Shown piece after piece: positions 17,185-25,656 of a DNA stretch of 64,000 bases (positions within the stretch are counted from its first letter, which is position 1; every line of letters begins with the position of its first letter). The notes beneath the pieces were generated by a model, which was given only the letters and a program-made list of their open reading frames with translations, had not been told where the DNA came from and ran no database searches. A program made the translations under genes and the position numbers. Source of the DNA: an uncultured Aquimarina sp. (lineage in GTDB: Bacteria > Bacteroidota > Bacteroidia > Flavobacteriales > Flavobacteriaceae); contig CANMLS010000012.1 of the NCBI GenBank assembly GCA_947498785.1, positions 1-64,000 on the forward strand, read 5' to 3'.

Positions 17185-17628
17185 ATGGAAAAAAAGAAAC
17201 CAAAAAATGTATTTGTTCAAGGAGCAATTTCATCAGAATTTATAGGTAATTCTATTGCCAAGCATCAAACAAAGACCAGTATTGGGGCACACAATATCTT
17301 TTTGGGTCAAGTACGAGCAGACGAAATCGATGGAAATCGCATTGTCGCAATTGATTATACCGCATATGAAGATATGGCAAATCAAAAATTCTATGATATA
17401 CGAGAAGCTACATTTGAAAAATTCGACCTCACTTGTATGCATATTTATCATAGTTTGGGAAAAGTAAATGCAGGAGAGATTTGTCTATTTGTTTTTGTGT
17501 CTTCTCCTCGAAGAAAAATTGTTTTTGAAGCTCTTGAATATGTCGTTGAAGCTATTAAAGCAGATGTTCCCGTTTTTGGAAAAGAACTATTTGAAGATCA
17601 AACACATCAATGGAAACAAAATAGTTAA
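17185..17628 (+). CDS. moaE: Molybdopterin synthase catalytic subunit MoaE
   Basis: 147 residues, the normal length. With MoaD it converts cyclic pyranopterin monophosphate to molybdopterin. Recognisable are FLGQVRADEIDG, IDYTAYEDMA, the HSLGKVNAGEICLFVFVSSPRR block and EAIKADVPVFGKELF, in which the two conserved lysines are present. The usual HRxG is HSLG here, a mild variant. It starts 12 bases after moeB. Confidence 0.92.
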   Translation: MEKKKPKNVFVQGAISSEFIGNSIAKHQTKTSIGAHNIFLGQVRADEIDGNRIVAIDYTAYEDMANQKFYDIREATFEKFDLTCMHIYHSLGKVNAGEICLFVFVSSPRRKIVFEALEYVVEAIKADVPVFGKELFEDQTHQWKQNS

Positions 17629-17685
17629 TCTTTATTCTTTAAACACATAAAGATGGATTAAAATTTATTATTTGAGATAAAAAGC

Positions 17686-18597
17686 ATGGTAGACATCACA
17701 CATAAAACATCAACATTAAGAATTGCAACTGCTCAAGCTATTGTTAAGGTTAGTAAACCCGAAACTATAGAAGCTATAGAAAAAGGCACTGTACCCAAAG
17801 GAGATGTATTTGCTATGAGTAAAGCTGCTGGTTTACTAGGTGTAAAAAAAACACCAGAGTTACTTCCTGATTGCCATCCGCTACCTATAGAATATACTGG
17901 TATCGAGTATACTATAAACGAACTGGAAATTACTGTTCTAGTCACTATAAAAACCATCTATAAAACAGGAGTAGAAGTAGAAGCCATGCATGGGGCAAGT
18001 GTTGTAGCCCTAAACATGTATGATATGCTAAAACCTATTGATAAAGGGGTAGAAATTCATCATATCAAACTCCTGGATAAAAAGGGAGGAAAATCTGATT
18101 ATAAAGATAAATTTAGAAGAGATCTTAAAGCAGCTGTAATTGTATGTTCAGATTCTATTTCTGAAGGAAAAAAAGAAGATAGAGCTGGTAAAGCTATTAT
18201 AACCAAATTAGAGGCTTGCGAAGTGGGTATAATGGATTATATTATCATTCCCGATGAAGCGGAAGTGATACAAGAAAAGGCAAGGTTATATCAGAAGCAA
18301 GGAGCTGATCTTATTATCTATACTGGGGGCACAGGGTTATCTCAACGTGATGTCACTCCAGAGGCTTTAAAACCATTGTTAAATCGAACTATTCCGGGGA
18401 TTGAAGAAGCTATTCGCAAATATGGACAAGATCGTATGCCTTATGCCATGCTTTCAAGAAGTGTAGCTGGGACTATTAAAGATACATTAGTACTGGCACT
18501 TCCTGGATCCACCAATGGAGCTAAAGAGTCTATGGATTCCATTTTTCCTGAAGTATTACATGTATTTAGAATTTTAAAAGGAGCTAGACATGACTAA
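17686..18597 (+). CDS. moaCB: MoaC-MoaB fusion: cPMP synthase plus molybdopterin adenylyltransferase
   Basis: 303 residues. The first part (about 1-142) is MoaC: KGDVFAMSKAAGLLGVKKT, the CHPL motif and YDMLK with the catalytic Asp and Lys, which rearranges the MoaA product to cyclic pyranopterin. The second part (about 148-300) is MoaB/MogA: VIVCSDSISEGKKEDRAG, YTGGTGLSQRDVTPEA and ALPGSTNGAKE, which adenylylates molybdopterin. Such fusions are known in Bacteroidota. Its end overlaps moaA by 8 bases. Confidence 0.92.
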   Translation: MVDITHKTSTLRIATAQAIVKVSKPETIEAIEKGTVPKGDVFAMSKAAGLLGVKKTPELLPDCHPLPIEYTGIEYTINELEITVLVTIKTIYKTGVEVEAMHGASVVALNMYDMLKPIDKGVEIHHIKLLDKKGGKSDYKDKFRRDLKAAVIVCSDSISEGKKEDRAGKAIITKLEACEVGIMDYIIIPDEAEVIQEKARLYQKQGADLIIYTGGTGLSQRDVTPEALKPLLNRTIPGIEEAIRKYGQDRMPYAMLSRSVAGTIKDTLVLALPGSTNGAKESMDSIFPEVLHVFRILKGARHD

Positions 18598-19621
18598 GTC
18601 AAATGTTGGACATCGCAAGCCTGTAACCACAGATATTCTTACGGATACCTTTGGCAGAAAACATGACTATTTACGTATTTCCCTTACAGAAAGATGTAAT
18701 CTAAGATGCACCTATTGCATGCCCGCAGAAGGAATCCAGTTATCTCCCAAAGCACATATCATGACCTATGAAGAAATCTATACTATTGCCAAAAAATTTG
18801 TAGATCTAGGGGTTACAAAAATTCGCTTAACAGGGGGAGAACCTCTGGTACGTAAAGATGCTGCTCTAATCATGGAAAAACTTTCTTCATTACCCGTCCA
18901 ACTCACTTTAACTACCAATGGAGTTATTGTAGATAAGTTTATTGATCACTTCAAAAAATGTGGTATTACAACACTTAATGTTAGTCTTGATTCTTTAGAT
19001 GCTAATAAAAACACCGAAATCACCCGCAGATTCTATTTTGAAAAAGTATATCAAAATATTGTTCTATTGGTTAAGGAAGGATTTCATGTGAAAGTAAATT
19101 GTGTTTTGATGAAAGGCTTTAACGATAATGAGGTTATTGATTTTATCAACCTTGGTAAAGATTTACCTATACAAATTCGTTTTATAGAATTTATGCCTTT
19201 TGACGGTAATAAGTGGAATATGGATAAACTAGTCTCGTTACAGGAAATCCTTAATCAAGTACACTCAAATTTTGAAGAAGATGACATTATGAAATGTGAA
19301 GACGCTCCAAATGACACTACAAAAAGTTATCAAATCAAAGAATACCAAGGTACTTTTGCTATTATAAGCTCTGTAACTAATCCTTTTTGTGATGGTTGTA
19401 ATAGGATACGACTCACAGCCAATGGTCAAATAAAAAATTGCCTATTTTCTTCTAAAGAATCAGATCTACTAACACCATTAAGAGCAGGAAAACCTATCTC
19501 CCCTATTGTTCAGAAAGCAATCCAAGCTAAATTAAAAGTACGCAATGGGATGGATACCATTGATAAATTTAACAACCCTGATTCTCATAATAACCGAAGT
19601 ATGATTGCAATTGGAGGATAG
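18590..19621 (+). CDS. moaA: GTP 3',8-cyclase MoaA
   Basis: 343 residues. A radical SAM enzyme that starts Moco synthesis from GTP together with MoaC. The N-terminal [4Fe-4S] site is C36-x3-C40-x2-C43 (ERCNLRCTYCMP). The second, GTP-binding cluster is held by CDGCNRIRLT and the later Cys in IKNC. The chain ends in Gly-Gly (MIAIGG), which is needed for activity in characterised MoaA. It is the last gene of the operon and overlaps moaCB. Confidence 0.95.
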   Translation: MTKSNVGHRKPVTTDILTDTFGRKHDYLRISLTERCNLRCTYCMPAEGIQLSPKAHIMTYEEIYTIAKKFVDLGVTKIRLTGGEPLVRKDAALIMEKLSSLPVQLTLTTNGVIVDKFIDHFKKCGITTLNVSLDSLDANKNTEITRRFYFEKVYQNIVLLVKEGFHVKVNCVLMKGFNDNEVIDFINLGKDLPIQIRFIEFMPFDGNKWNMDKLVSLQEILNQVHSNFEEDDIMKCEDAPNDTTKSYQIKEYQGTFAIISSVTNPFCDGCNRIRLTANGQIKNCLFSSKESDLLTPLRAGKPISPIVQKAIQAKLKVRNGMDTIDKFNNPDSHNNRSMIAIGG

Positions 19622-19732
19622 CACAATGTTATTCTTGCTAATTCACTAAATATCAACACTAAAGTTACTGTTTTTTTATATTCTACTGTAAGTATTCCTT
19701 TACACTTTACGACAATATAAAAAAGGGAAAGC

Positions 19733-20200
19733 ATGAAAAAAAGTATAAGTATATTCGTTTTTGTAGTAGGAATTATTTTTTGTGGGAACGCTCAAGATCT
19801 AAATAACATACCAACCCAACACATCTCACAATTAACTGATGGATGGCATAAATTCACCTCTCAAGGAGTTGCTTTTGATGTAGAAATTTCATTTGGAAAA
19901 TTAGTTAAAGGTAATATTCTATGGTTTGACTCTACGAAATATTCAGGTAGTTTCTACAATAATAAGATTTCGGGAAAAGGCACATATACCTGGCCTAATG
20001 GTGATTATTATGAAGGAGGTTTCAAAAATAATCAGCGTCACGGAAAAGGAACCATGTATAGGGCAAATGGTTCAAAATATAGTGGAAAGTGGAAGAAGAA
20101 TCAAAAAAACGGGAAAGGAAAATTATACGATAATAGCGGAGCATTAGTAAAAGAAGGTGTGTGGGAACAAGATCTTTATGTTGATACTAGCAATAAATAG
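19733..20200 (+). CDS. Secreted MORN-repeat protein
   Basis: 155 residues with an N-terminal signal peptide (cleavage near GNAQ). The middle holds at least three MORN repeats (YSGSFYNNKISGKGTYTWP, YYEGGFKNNQRHGKGTMY, YSGKWKKNQKNGKGKLYD). MORN repeats form extended beta-hairpin sheets used for protein or lipid contacts. The gene stands alone about 110 bases after moaA, and no function in Moco synthesis is known for such proteins. Confidence 0.8.
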   Translation: MKKSISIFVFVVGIIFCGNAQDLNNIPTQHISQLTDGWHKFTSQGVAFDVEISFGKLVKGNILWFDSTKYSGSFYNNKISGKGTYTWPNGDYYEGGFKNNQRHGKGTMYRANGSKYSGKWKKNQKNGKGKLYDNSGALVKEGVWEQDLYVDTSNK

Positions 20201-20205
20201 ATTAT

Positions 20206-20310
20206 CTATTCCACCATACAAGCGGTGTTCATGTTTCCCTTAAAATCATATTCTTTTACAGAGTCATTAGGATCTTCCATCCATTTGCATCAACAAATTG
20301 TATATGATTT
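20206..20310 (-). pseudogene. Remnant resembling the end of a glycogen-binding (CBM48-like) domain
   Basis: The minus strand encodes KWMEDPNDSVKEYDFKGNM followed by NTACMVE and a stop, with an in-frame stop just before and a matching continuation (HIQFVD) in another frame, which indicates a frameshift. The pattern GKWxxDPN...G.NT resembles the last strands of AMPK/isoamylase-type carbohydrate-binding domains. Only a tail remains. The assignment is from memory of the motif and is uncertain. Confidence 0.35.
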
Positions 20311-20449
20311 ACACATCTCGAGGGTTGTAATTTACAGATTGTTAAAAAACTAGAACAAAATGGTATTGAAAATTGAATAGAAACGCGATTAAAGTATTGA
20401 ATTCTATACCTGTATAACAATTTTTATCGTATTACAATAATAATTACCT
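20311..20449. other. Rest of the 20201-20520 gap
   Basis: No coding frame of note. The region before 20450 is AT-rich and probably holds the upstream part of the promoter of the MBL/rhodanese gene. Confidence 0.4.
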
Positions 20450-20457
20450 TATTTTTG
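20450..20457 (+). promoter_or_regulatory. -7 element of the MBL/rhodanese gene
   Basis: TATTTTTG, a perfect TAnnTTTG, lies 63 bases before the start codon. No TGA-N6-TCA box is found 35 bases upstream, so this gene does not appear to share the low-oxygen regulon. Confidence 0.4.
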
Positions 20458-20520
20458 ACCAATAAATAATAAAGAATTAGTTTTTCCTCATAAAATTGAA
20501 GAAAATTCAAAATAGAACAC

Positions 20521-21933
20521 ATGAAAATAGAACAAATATATACAGGATGTCTTGCACAAGGAGCTTATTATATCGAAAGCAATGGTGAAGTAGCTATTAT
20601 CGATCCATTAAGAGAAGTCCAACCTTATATAGAAAAAGCTCATGAAGATAATGCAAAAATCAAATACATCTTCGAGACTCATTTTCATGCTGATTTTGTA
20701 AGTGGTCATGTTACTTTGGCCAAAGAAACTGGGGCTAAAATTATATATGGACCCAATGCCAATACTTCTTTTGAATCTATCATTGCAAAAGATGGACAAG
20801 AGTTTAATCTTGGGAATATCACTTTGGTAGTCTTACATACTCCTGGACACACCATGGAGAGCACTACATATCTTCTCAGAGATACAAATGGAAAAGATCA
20901 TGCTATTTTTAGTGGGGATACATTATTTCTTGGTGATGTCGGACGTCCTGATCTTGCGCAAAAAGCAGCTCATTCAACACAAGAAGAATTAGCAGAGACA
21001 CTTTATGATAGTTTGAGAACCAAAATTATGCCTCTAGCTGATGATGTAATCGTTTATCCCGCTCATGGTGCTGGTTCTGCATGTGGTAAAAACATGATGA
21101 AAGAAACTGTGGATACTCTTGGCAATCAAAAGAAAATGAATTATGCACTGCGATCTGATATGACTAAAGAGGAATTTGTAAAAGAAGTTACTGATGGATT
21201 GTTGCCCCCTCCTCTATATTTTCCTTTAAATGTAAAAATGAATAAAGAAGGATATACAGATATAGGAGATGTTCTTGAACGCGGAACAAAACCGTTATCT
21301 CCAAAAGAATTTGAAAATTTAGCCAATGAAACTGGGGCTATTGTCCTCGACGTAAGGCATCAAAATGAATATGTAAAAGGGCATATTCCCAGGTCTATAT
21401 TTATAGGAATAGATGGTGGATTTGCTCCATGGGTTGGTGCTTTAATAGCCGATGTACAACAACCTATTTTATTGGTAACACCAGAAGGTAGAGTAGAAGA
21501 AACAATTACTCGATTATCAAGAGTAGGTTTTGATCATACTCTTGGGTATCTAGAAGGTGGTTTTGAAGCTTGGAAAGCATCTGGAGCTACATATGATACC
21601 ATAACATCTATTTCTGCTTCTGAATTTAAAAACAGAATGGAGAATCAGGAACTTCCTGTCTTTGATGTACGTAAAGAAAGTGAATTTGTCGCAGAACATA
21701 TAGATAATGCTCATAATTCCCCTTTAGATTTTATTAACGATTATTTAGCTGATCTCCCAGAAAACCAAACCTTTTATGTTCATTGTGCGGGAGGATATCG
21801 TTCTGTTATTGCTGCATCAATACTAAAAAGTAGAGGCATACACAATTTGATTGATGTTGCAGGAGGATTTAAAGATATCAAAGAAGTTGGTATAAAAACT
21901 ACTGATTATGTCTGTCCTTCAACTTTGAAGTAA
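20521..21933 (+). CDS. MBL-fold hydrolase with two rhodanese domains (persulfide dioxygenase type)
   Basis: 470 residues. The N-terminal metallo-beta-lactamase fold (about 1-240) has the THFHADFVSGH metal site, HTPGHTMES, FSGDTLFLGDVGRPD and VYPAHGAGSACG, the pattern of glutathione/CoA persulfide dioxygenases of the ETHE1/CstB type. Two rhodanese-like domains follow (about 265-360 and 370-465). Only the second keeps an active-site Cys (YVHCAGGYRS); the first has VTPEGR in its place. Likely role: oxidising sulfane sulfur. Two decayed YeeE/YedE genes, the usual neighbours, follow it. Confidence 0.85.
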   Translation: MKIEQIYTGCLAQGAYYIESNGEVAIIDPLREVQPYIEKAHEDNAKIKYIFETHFHADFVSGHVTLAKETGAKIIYGPNANTSFESIIAKDGQEFNLGNITLVVLHTPGHTMESTTYLLRDTNGKDHAIFSGDTLFLGDVGRPDLAQKAAHSTQEELAETLYDSLRTKIMPLADDVIVYPAHGAGSACGKNMMKETVDTLGNQKKMNYALRSDMTKEEFVKEVTDGLLPPPLYFPLNVKMNKEGYTDIGDVLERGTKPLSPKEFENLANETGAIVLDVRHQNEYVKGHIPRSIFIGIDGGFAPWVGALIADVQQPILLVTPEGRVEETITRLSRVGFDHTLGYLEGGFEAWKASGATYDTITSISASEFKNRMENQELPVFDVRKESEFVAEHIDNAHNSPLDFINDYLADLPENQTFYVHCAGGYRSVIAASILKSRGIHNLIDVAGGFKDIKEVGIKTTDYVCPSTLK

Positions 21934-22010
21934 ATTAAAAATTCATGAAATGTAACATTCATCACTGATAACTCCTTGATTTTTAATTTCTTTACCTCAA
22001 AATGTAATAT

Positions 22011-22562
22011 ATGAATTGGATTATCAACCTTGGTCTTGGTATATATCAAGACCATTAATTGCATTAGTATTGTTCCGATTACTAATGGTTGGAAAAGGAT
22101 TTGGGATGTCCTCCAATATAAGGACCATGTGTACCCTATGTGGTGCAGGAAAAACAACTGATTTTTTTAAGTTTGATTGGAAAACTCAACGATGGAATAT
22201 TTTGGTCGCTTTGGAAACAATCATTGGAGGGTTTATTGCTGCTAATTATTTATCTAATGATACAGCTGTATTAATCCTGAAGTAATAACTGATTTTCAAT
22301 CTAAGGATTCATAGATGCTGGCAATGCTTACATGTCAGATTTTTTATTTTCTAATGAAACACTAACTGATCCAAAAGGAATTTTACTGCTTATAATTGGT
22401 GGTATTTTAGTAGGTTTTGGAGCCAGATATGCGGGAGGGTGCACCTCTGAACATGCTATCTCGGGGTTAAGCAATTTACAACTGCCCTCACTAATTGCGG
22501 TTATTGGTTTTTTTATTGGTGGGTTGGTTATGATCCATGCTATTTTTCCTTTAATATTTTAA
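22011..22562 (+). pseudogene. Broken YeeE/YedE-family sulfur transporter, first half-gene
   Basis: The start MNWIIN is followed by a one-base deletion; the correct continuation YQPWSWYISRPL is in another frame. The reading frame stops at 22283-22285 after NYLSNDTAVLILK, and the second part (MSDFLFSN...GGILVGFGARYAGGCTSEHAISGLSNLQLPS) resumes in a different frame. The GARYAGGCTSxHAISG motif is the thiosulfate/sulfur-binding cysteine motif of YeeE/YedE. At least two frameshifts make it a pseudogene unless the sequence has errors. Confidence 0.8.
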
Positions 22563-22566
22563 ACAT

Positions 22567-22985
22567 ATGCGTTCAATTATATATTTATGTATCGGTATTT
22601 TCTTCAGAATTGTTTTATTCAAATCTGAAGCTGCTTCTTGGTTTAGAATTTATGAAATATTTCAATTTGGATCTTTTCATATGTATGGGATCATTGGTTT
22701 TTCAGTTGGTTTAGGTATAGTAGTCTCCCAATTTATAAAAAGATCTAAGATCAAATCCTTTTATAGAGTTATGGAGATAATATTACTATCCTACCAAAAG
22801 ACAAAAGTTTTAAAAGATACATGTGGCGGAATCATTTTTGGGTTAGGGTGGCTCTTGCCTGTGCATGTCCTGGTTCTATGTTTGTGCTTTTAGGAGCTGG
22901 TTACTTACCAATTTTCATTGTAATTATCTCAGCCATTTTAGGTACTTTTTTATATGAAGTGTTAAAAGCAAAACTACCCCACTAA
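22567..22985 (+). pseudogene. Broken YeeE/YedE-family sulfur transporter, second half-gene
   Basis: Begins well (MRSIIYLCIGIFFRIVLFKSE, SWFRIYEIFQFGSFHMYGIIG) but loses frame near 22772 and again near 22850. The conserved ending GLGW-ALACACPGSMFVLLGAG ... LYEVLKAKLPH can only be read after shifting frame. The CPG motif is that of the second YeeE subunit. Its tail overlaps the end of the convergent dehydrogenase gene by 12 bases. With the neighbouring first subunit also broken, the whole transporter is lost. Confidence 0.8.
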
Positions 22986-23978
22986 CTCCAATGTCAGTTC
23001 ATTTTTACCAAGTTCATTGCGGTCCCAACAATTGATATTATAAAAAGTGGTTTCTGCAATATTGGTCAGTGCTTCTTTTGTAAGAAATGCTTGATGAGGA
23101 GTAAGTAATACATTGGGATGATCAATAAGACGTTTTAATATGGGATCATCGAGTTTATCCTTAGAATGATCATAGAAAAAAACACCTCTTTCATGCTCAT
23201 AAACATCTGCTCCATACCCTCCAATCCTTTTTGAGTCTAGTGCCTCTAATATATCTTGAGTATACACTACTGCACCTCTTGCAATATTAACAAGCAACAC
23301 CTCTCTTTTCATATGATTAATATAATTTACATCAATGAGATAGTGTGTCTCGGTAGTAAGCGGCATACTTAAAAATATAACGTCAGATTGTTTGCATAGG
23401 TCTTCTAACTCAACATATGTTACTTGGTATTTTTCCTTTAATTCTTGATTTTCAGAAATATCATTGGCAATGATCTTACAATTAAACCCAAGCATTATTT
23501 TAGCAACTACTGCTCCTATTCTACCTGTTCCTACAATACCAATTGTTTTTTTATTAAGATCAAATCCCACCAAGTTATTTACCGAGAAATTATAGTTTTT
23601 TACTTGATCATTAGCCTGTATCAATTTACGATTAAGACTTAACAATAATGCAACTGCATGTTCCGCTATTGCCTCTGGGGAATATCCGGCAGCATTAGCA
23701 ACCTTTATTCCTAATTTCTTAGCCACGATAAGGTTTACATTATCAAATCCTGTAGAGCGCAGTGCAACATGTTTAACTCCGAAATCTTTTAATCTTTCTA
23801 ATACTCTAGAGGACCCATTATCATCAGAAGAAATTGCTATTGTATCAAAACCAATAGCCAACCTAGCTGTTTCACAAGAAAGCTGCTCTGGTATATATTT
23901 TATTTGATGTGCCTCATTGTTTGCTTTTTCCAGAAAGGGAATTTCAAAATCTTTAGCACTATATATCAATACCTTCAT
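22974..23978 (-). CDS. ldhA: D-lactate dehydrogenase (2-hydroxyacid dehydrogenase family)
   Basis: 334 residues, the length of fermentative LdhA. The NAD-binding motif is GIVGTGRIGAVVA (about residues 147-159). The catalytic Arg (VNIARGAVV), Glu (ADVYEHERG) and His (LLTPHQAFLT) are all present. It reduces pyruvate to D-lactate with NADH. It ends the minus-strand group 24905-22974; its start overlaps the preceding lipoprotein gene by 20 bases. An FNR-type promoter at 25057-25099 lies upstream of the group, which fits a fermentative role, although a terminator intervenes. Confidence 0.88.
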   Translation of the reverse strand: MKVLIYSAKDFEIPFLEKANNEAHQIKYIPEQLSCETARLAIGFDTIAISSDDNGSSRVLERLKDFGVKHVALRSTGFDNVNLIVAKKLGIKVANAAGYSPEAIAEHAVALLLSLNRKLIQANDQVKNYNFSVNNLVGFDLNKKTIGIVGTGRIGAVVAKIMLGFNCKIIANDISENQELKEKYQVTYVELEDLCKQSDVIFLSMPLTTETHYLIDVNYINHMKREVLLVNIARGAVVYTQDILEALDSKRIGGYGADVYEHERGVFFYDHSKDKLDDPILKRLIDHPNVLLTPHQAFLTKEALTNIAETTFYNINCWDRNELGKNELTLELVG

Positions 23979-24624
23979 CTGTCATTTCTTCAATAATTAA
24001 TAATTGTTGCCCTTTTAACGCCCATACTAGTACTTTAACATAATCGCTTACGGCTTTCTTAATATTTTCTGGCTCTGTAATATCTATTGATCCCTTCCAA
24101 ATTAATTCTCTTTCTTTATCTGGGCAAATACAGTACAGGGATGATTCTGCATGAAAAATTTGATATGCAGAATAATAATCTTCATCATAATAAATATCTT
24201 GATTTTCATAATAATCGTCTCTAAAACTATCAAATGTCTTATCAAGATTTCTATATGCTTTTACCACCGTGACTTTATCTTCAACTCCAAGTACTTTGGA
24301 AAGTAAAATAGCGTCAAAATCTTTTTCAATGAGCTGAGACTCAAGGCTCATCACTTCTGTTTCAGTCTTGGGAGAATTGGTAAAAGATTTTTCAAAATAA
24401 TTTAAACTCTTTACTGCTTTAACCCCATTTTTTTTCAGTTCTCCGGCAAGTTTCTTCTCGAATACTTTTCTTGCATTTTCATCTGGAGTAATACCTATTA
24501 CCAACACCTTTTTCGCTTCAAACGTATCGATATCAGGGTTTTTCCAGTTTTTAACCAGTTCACTTGATGTACAAGCACTAAATAATCCGGTAATTATTAA
24601 AAGAGAAAGATACAGTTTGTTCAT
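23959..24624 (-). CDS. Lipoprotein of unknown function
   Basis: 221 residues with a lipoprotein signal (LFSAC, Cys about residue 18). The body looks like the DUF4136-type fold of small lipoproteins: W(K)NP near the mature N-terminus, VLVIGITPDENARKVFEKKLAGELKKNGVKAV and VEDKVTVVKAYR. A Tyr/Asp-rich segment (DDYYENQDIYYDEDYY) lies in the middle. It sits between a short hypothetical gene and ldhA and overlaps the latter by 20 bases. Function unknown. Confidence 0.65.
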   Translation of the reverse strand: MNKLYLSLLIITGLFSACTSSELVKNWKNPDIDTFEAKKVLVIGITPDENARKVFEKKLAGELKKNGVKAVKSLNYFEKSFTNSPKTETEVMSLESQLIEKDFDAILLSKVLGVEDKVTVVKAYRNLDKTFDSFRDDYYENQDIYYDEDYYSAYQIFHAESSLYCICPDKERELIWKGSIDITEPENIKKAVSDYVKVLVWALKGQQLLIIEEMTDEGIDI

Positions 24625-24662
24625 GTTTTCTAAATTGGTTTTTACTTTATAAGTTTATCTAA

Positions 24663-24905
24663 TCATTCTGTTACAATACTTGTATACTCAGGTGTTTTTT
24701 CTAAAATAGATTCTCCCGATATAACATCTACTTCTTTGAGAGCAATATTACTAATCCCTACTGTAGATAGGATGATAAGTTTATCTAATTGATCCGGATG
24801 TTCTTTAATAAATTTAAGTTCTAAAACCCATTGAATAGAAGTTTCATGCAACTCTTCGGGACTTCGCCATTCTATATTTTTTACATTTGGTTGTTTTGGT
24901 TTCAT
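24663..24905 (-). CDS. Short hypothetical protein, 80 residues
   Basis: A soluble, charged protein (KPKQPNVKNIEWRSPEELHETSIQWVLELKFIKEHPDQ). No signal or membrane segment and no family recognised. It leads the group that ends with ldhA and is 38 bases before the lipoprotein gene. A terminator hairpin lies 60 bases upstream, and the low-oxygen promoter lies beyond that. Confidence 0.55.
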   Translation of the reverse strand: MKPKQPNVKNIEWRSPEELHETSIQWVLELKFIKEHPDQLDKLIILSTVGISNIALKEVDVISGESILEKTPEYTSIVTE

Positions 24906-24964
24906 GATATCTCGTTTTTAAATAACCTATTGAAAAAACCTAAAGTTGTATTTTAAGGAGCATT

Positions 24965-25003
24965 AAAAAACAGAGGATAATGCCCCTATTATCCTCTGTT
25001 TTT
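24965..25003. terminator. Strong bidirectional terminator
   Basis: ACAGAGGATAAT-N6-ATTATCCTCTGT, a 12-bp perfect stem flanked by A6 on the left and T5 on the right. On the minus strand it ends any transcript starting at the FNR-type promoter 25057-25099 after about 85 bases, unless read through. Confidence 0.85.
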
Positions 25004-25051
25004 GTTAAATTTAATTAATGACATAACGTTAAGGTTTAATAGAATTATTAT
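24965..25051 (-). ncRNA. Candidate low-oxygen small RNA (~85 nt)
   Basis: An FNR-type box and TAACTTTG element at 25057-25099 place a transcription start near 25050 on the minus strand. The only thing between it and a strong terminator (24965-25003) is about 45 bases. The result would be a short RNA ending in a stable hairpin and U-tract. It also contains a tiny frame (24989-25024, MSLIKFNKNRG) whose stop is inside the hairpin, so a leader peptide/attenuator for the 24905-22974 genes is the alternative. Confidence 0.5.
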
Positions 25052-25056
25052 ATATC

Positions 25057-25099
25057 CAAAGTTAAGTTGGTAATGGTCATATTAAAATGATAATTATCA
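25057..25099 (-). promoter_or_regulatory. FNR-type promoter (small RNA / ldhA group)
   Basis: Box TGATAATTATCA at 25088-25099, a perfect palindrome; -7 element TAACTTTG at 25057-25064, a perfect TAnnTTTG. The spacing is the same as in all other promoters of this set and places the box near -42. Confidence 0.75.
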
Positions 25100-25117
25100 G
25101 CTTATTCGTTTTTAACT

Positions 25118-25534
25118 TCACCTTTTATTCTTTCTTAAAATGCCACCTACATAGCTAAAAACTTCGGATTTCAGTTTTCTAAAGTTTTTGTAAAAATCAC
25201 GTAATGCATCACTTAATGATTCATGATTCTTATTGTAAAAATGATCACAGGAAATCGTATCACACTCCATCATTCCGCCTAATTGGTTTTCATGCTTTTT
25301 TATTTGATCACTAAGCTCTTCTAATATCAATTCTATCTTTTCAATTTGTAGCCTAAATTCGTGTAGTTGCTCAAATAGATTGGGTGTGATGGGTTCGAAT
25401 ACATAAGAATTTAATAATTGATTAATAAAAAATATTTCATCTTTAATAAAATAGAGACTGGATTTCCATTCTAAAACATCAAAATGTATGTTCTTAAGTC
25501 CTTTTTCTGAAATTGTATTTGGTCCTATTGTCAT
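25118..25534 (-). CDS. Hypothetical helical protein, 138 residues
   Basis: The start is set at 25534 because the promoter of this gene (25557-25599) lies downstream of any earlier Met codon. The protein is mostly helical and coiled-coil-like (WKSSLYFIKDEIFFINQLL; FEQLHEFRLQIEKIELILEELSDQIKKHENQLG) with a basic end. No catalytic motif is visible. It is a member of the FNR-type regulon next to the universal stress genes and may be a small stress or scaffold protein. Not recognised further. Confidence 0.65.
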   Translation of the reverse strand: MTIGPNTISEKGLKNIHFDVLEWKSSLYFIKDEIFFINQLLNSYVFEPITPNLFEQLHEFRLQIEKIELILEELSDQIKKHENQLGGMMECDTISCDHFYNKNHESLSDALRDFYKNFRKLKSEVFSYVGGILRKNKR

Positions 25535-25556
25535 TTTTCTGGTTTTTAAACTCAAA

Positions 25557-25599
25557 AAAAGGTAGCTAAATTTAATCGTGAAAAAAATGACAATTATCA
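25557..25599 (-). promoter_or_regulatory. FNR-type promoter of the 25118 gene
   Basis: Box TGACAATTATCA at 25588-25599; -7 element TACCTTTT at 25557-25564 (one mismatch to TAnnTTTG). The transcription start would be about 17 bases before the chosen start codon. Confidence 0.65.
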
Positions 25600-25656
25600 G
25601 GTTTAACACTTTGATTAACAAGGTAAAACTCTCTCAAAAACAATTACCTTATAGTT

